64,000 nucleotides of DNA, from NCBI RefSeq assembly GCF_008180195.1, contig NZ_VTAV01000021.1, positions 1 through 64,000 on the forward strand, written 5' to 3'. Positions 61,630-64,000 of the stretch are shown here, in pieces. Position 1 is the first letter of the stretch. Every line of letters begins with the position of its first letter. Below the pieces are notes generated by a model. That model was not told the DNA's origin. It searched no databases and saw only the letters and a program-made list of their open reading frames with translations. Source of the stretch: Sphingobacterium phlebotomi (GTDB lineage: Bacteria; Bacteroidota; Bacteroidia; Sphingobacteriales; Sphingobacteriaceae). The translations under genes were made by a program, and so were the position numbers.

Positions 61630-62801
61630 ATTTTTCGCAGTCGGGCAGCAAACATGCTGTCCGATTTTCTATTGTACCCTTTAATAATACTACCTTCCTC
61701 CACCACTAATCCATGTTCTTCTTCTAAGTAACGAACAAGCTGTTCATTTTCGGCTTCAAATACAGAACAGGTGATGTATATTAATGTTCCTTGCGGCTTC
61801 AGATAACGGACCACAGTGTCAACAATTTGACGTTGAAGTGTAGTAAATGCTTGAATACGTTCCTCGTCAAATTGACTAAGCATCTCAGGTGTCCGCCCCC
61901 AGGTTCCCGAACCGGAACAAGGTGCATCAACCAATATGCCATCAAAGGCTTCTCCATCCATCAGATGACTGATATCCTGGGTTAAATCCAGCACTTTCTT
62001 CCTATAGGTCGTTTTTATCTTTGCTTTATCAAAACGCTCGTCTAGGTTGCGGAGTACGCTCAGGCGTATATCCGAGACCAACAAATCAATATGTGGACAA
62101 TGGTCCAATAACAGCAAAGATTTCCCACCAGATGCGGCACATGCATCCCACCATTTATCTCCCCGCTTTAGCAAAACACCTTCGATACTTTGCTGAGAAG
62201 ATAAATCTTGTACTTCATATAACCCGTCTATCTCCCTTATATTCTGAAGCTTACTACCATTGGGCAGACGATAGGCATTTCCAAAAACTTGTTCAAAAGA
62301 GATTTTGTGCTCGGTAAGCTCTCGTTCTACGGCAGCTTTATTCTTTTGTGGTACACGAATAAATAAATCGGGTTGGACCAAATGGCTTAATATAAACTGC
62401 TCCGTGTCGATGGTTGGTGACAAATGAGAAGTGAAGGGAAAAAGACGATTTATCACTTGATAGCCCTGCGTCTCTAAAAAAAGAATCTTTTCCGTTAAAG
62501 AGGAAGTAATATTAGCCATCCAATCTGGTTGGTAAAACGCCACAATGGCACTTTGTGTTTCACACAAAAATTCGGAAACAACAAGACGATCAACTGTTGG
62601 TAAATTGACTAGAGAATCCCCTAATCGAAATACATTATAACATAAACGAGAGGTCATCCGTCTATCGGATGACCCCATTTGTTTATTTTCCTTAAAAAAT
62701 CTGGTAAGAAATCGAGCAAATGGTTCGGTATTATCATAAGCATCTATTGCACGTTGAAAATTTCGCAACTGCTGCTCGACTCTCCGTGGATTAATCTCCA
62801 T
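61626..62801 (-). CDS. RsmB-like m5C RNA methyltransferase
   Basis: A 391-residue SAM-dependent RNA cytosine-C5 methyltransferase of the NOL1/NOP2/Sun family. The core has WDACAASGGKSLLLLDHCPH (motif I), ILVDAPCSGSGTWGRTPEM (motif IV Cys) and TLIYITCSVFEAENEQ (motif VI Cys, nucleophile). The N-terminal about 150 residues resemble the NusB-like part of RsmB in reduced form. The target is likely rRNA. It lies 1 bp after the upstream lipoprotein gene. Confidence 0.9.
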   Translation of the reverse strand: MEINPRRVEQQLRNFQRAIDAYDNTEPFARFLTRFFKENKQMGSSDRRMTSRLCYNVFRLGDSLVNLPTVDRLVVSEFLCETQSAIVAFYQPDWMANITSSLTEKILFLETQGYQVINRLFPFTSHLSPTIDTEQFILSHLVQPDLFIRVPQKNKAAVERELTEHKISFEQVFGNAYRLPNGSKLQNIREIDGLYEVQDLSSQQSIEGVLLKRGDKWWDACAASGGKSLLLLDHCPHIDLLVSDIRLSVLRNLDERFDKAKIKTTYRKKVLDLTQDISHLMDGEAFDGILVDAPCSGSGTWGRTPEMLSQFDEERIQAFTTLQRQIVDTVVRYLKPQGTLIYITCSVFEAENEQLVRYLEEEHGLVVEEGSIIKGYNRKSDSMFAARLRKI

Positions 62802-62802
62802 A

Positions 62803-64000
62803 TTAGTTTAATTGAAACGACGAGCCTTGATAGCTTTTAAACGAAAGGGCGTTGTTTGCAAATCCCCAAGCTTCGTTATAATCAAATTCGTAAGTACTAA
62901 ATAAGCCCTCAAATTTTTCTTTTGTGATATGTTCCGGATAAGATTCTCCATATTTCGCTAATAAGTTTCCGAAATATCGGGCTGCATCATATCCTTTATA
63001 GGAATAATCCGACGGATCAACGCTATATAAAGAATAGTATTTATCTTTAAACTCTTTTGCCCCTCTTGCCCATGTTTTCAAATGGCTCTCCGAAGTAATA
63101 ACTGGTCGAAAATCACTAAATCGCTCATATATACTGAAGTCTATGCGATCCCATAAAGGATGTCCATACACACGAAATGTATAAAATTCTTCCGAAGATT
63201 TTGTTTCTAAATTACTTACAAAAGAACGTAGCTGAAATTTATCGGTCGTACCGGCTACAACCAAGTTCGTACCGGTTAAGCTGATCTCTTCATTTAATTG
63301 TGGGATAGATGATACCGAACGTACCTGAACAGATGGGTTAGCTTTCTTCAGTTCCGATAAAAAGCCACCTAGGAACTGCCTACTGTCATTATCGGAGGTA
63401 TTATAGATAATGACGACGTCACCAACCCTGTAATCACGAGCCACGCGTTCTGCCATGACTTTGGTGTGTATATCAATAGATGGCGTTAAGGACACCAAAT
63501 TCGGCAAGCTAAATTCTCGTGCTCTTGAGGCGGCCAAAGGATTCACCTGTAACACATTCTTATTTGAAAAATGCGTACCAAACGTTGTTATTTCCTTAGG
63601 GAATACCGGTCCTACAACAAGTGCTGCATTTTGTACCTCTTCTGATTTTGCAACAGATTGATTATGTAGTTGATTATCTCGTGAGTCAATTACATGGAGT
63701 GAAAAAGAGCGACCTTTTTGCGCCAATTCATCTAATCCTAATTGAAAACCTTGATAAAAGTCAAGGGCAATTGCCGAGCGATTAACGTCTTCTTTTGATA
63801 ATGTATGCGGTGAAATCTTATCCAATTGAAAAGGTAGAACCAACGCTACACTATTTCTAGCTGCTTCCGCTTTACGCGCGTCTTCTGCTGTATTTTCTTT
63901 ATCGACAGCTTCCGGCTTCTCTTCTTTTGGAATAGTCCCCCCTACATTTCCACCACTATGGTCAGGCGATTTTAACACCCTGGTTTTAGGCGAACAAGCT
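62803..64000 (-). CDS. Type 1 periplasmic-binding-fold lipoprotein (partial, 5' end missing)
   Basis: The frame stays open to the right window edge. Upstream of the GTG at 63978 it reads ACSPKTR in frame, and the Cys codon at 63996-63994 looks like a lipobox, so the protein is a lipoprotein whose start lies outside the window. A linker rich in Glu, Ala and Lys leads to a periplasmic-binding type 1 (LppC/Leu-binding-like) fold. The fold shows SVALVLPFQLDKI, AIALDFYQGFQLG, ALVVGPVFPKEI and SDYSYKGYDAARYFG. No ABC transporter genes are visible here. It abuts the RsmB-like gene by 1 bp. Confidence 0.8.
   Translation of the reverse strand, partial: ACSPKTRVLKSPDHSGGNVGGTIPKEEKPEAVDKENTAEDARKAEAARNSVALVLPFQLDKISPHTLSKEDVNRSAIALDFYQGFQLGLDELAQKGRSFSLHVIDSRDNQLHNQSVAKSEEVQNAALVVGPVFPKEITTFGTHFSNKNVLQVNPLAASRAREFSLPNLVSLTPSIDIHTKVMAERVARDYRVGDVVIIYNTSDNDSRQFLGGFLSELKKANPSVQVRSVSSIPQLNEEISLTGTNLVVAGTTDKFQLRSFVSNLETKSSEEFYTFRVYGHPLWDRIDFSIYERFSDFRPVITSESHLKTWARGAKEFKDKYYSLYSVDPSDYSYKGYDAARYFGNLLAKYGESYPEHITKEKFEGLFSTYEFDYNEAWGFANNALSFKSYQGSSFQLN

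Overview
The window reads as chromosomal DNA of a Bacteroidota bacterium, most likely family Sphingobacteriaceae. Several promoters fit the Bacteroidota sigma-factor consensus (TTG about 17-19 nt before TAnnTTTG) and start codons generally lack Shine-Dalgarno sequences. Signature families include TonB receptor, DUF3857 proteins, DUF4407/DUF4342, SpmAB fusion, PF10091 glycoside hydrolase, mitochondrial-type aconitase and ParC with the HGDASIGD motif. Genus cannot be fixed by eye.

Layout. 1-4996 (minus strand): a polyol/ketose operon (AraM/EgsA-like dehydrogenase, AraB-like kinase, RpiB-family isomerase of EryI type, RbtT-like permease, secreted glycerophosphodiesterase cut by the window edge). 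5582-14139: parC, yceI, an AKR-FKBP-glycosyltransferase operon, a zinc phospholipase C-like protein and a MocR regulator divergent from a TonB receptor. 14192-18656: the receptor, a cassette of unknown membrane proteins (DUF4407, DUF4342) and an FMN reductase. 18602-23826: a persulfide dioxygenase-like MBL/rhodanese protein divergent from a tight three-gene operon of N-formylglutamate-amidohydrolase homologue, DUF1704 zincin (HEVGTH, QEGLA) and GshB-like ATP-grasp ligase. 23901-29754: a phosphatase-GT20 fusion that looks like a glucosylglycerol-phosphate synthase/phosphatase, an OmpA lipoprotein and a secreted PF10091 hydrolase. 29938-34575: four tRNA genes nearby (Gly, Leu, Ser, Arg) with two DUF3857/transglutaminase-like proteins. 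34682-43156: both aconitases, rpe and a 7TM-HD phosphodiesterase.

43253-47407 is accessory-like. It holds tRNA-Ser(GCT) with encoded CCA and a duplicated 3' end, a nested inverted repeat, a G+C-richer CobW GTPase in a divergent metal-type regulon around a 13-bp palindrome, a Crp/Fnr regulator with an AhpD-like protein, a dead tyrosine-phosphatase fragment and a TACACGGTAA repeat cluster. From 47408 on, housekeeping genes resume (patatin, SpmAB, mgsA, coaA, MscS, accA, deacetylase, ychF, DUF72, MFS, dienelactone hydrolase, TPR, NlpC/P60, Usp, RsmB-like methyltransferase, and a periplasmic-binding lipoprotein cut at the right edge).

The best candidate for an undescribed system is the amide ligase/amide hydrolase/zincin operon at 20151-23826. 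It pairs an enzyme class that makes amide bonds with two that break them, and it sits next to a thiol-persulfide enzyme. Second-tier candidates are the polyol/phosphodiester operon, the DUF4407/DUF4342 cassette, the divergent palindrome regulon, and the tRNA-Ser duplication.
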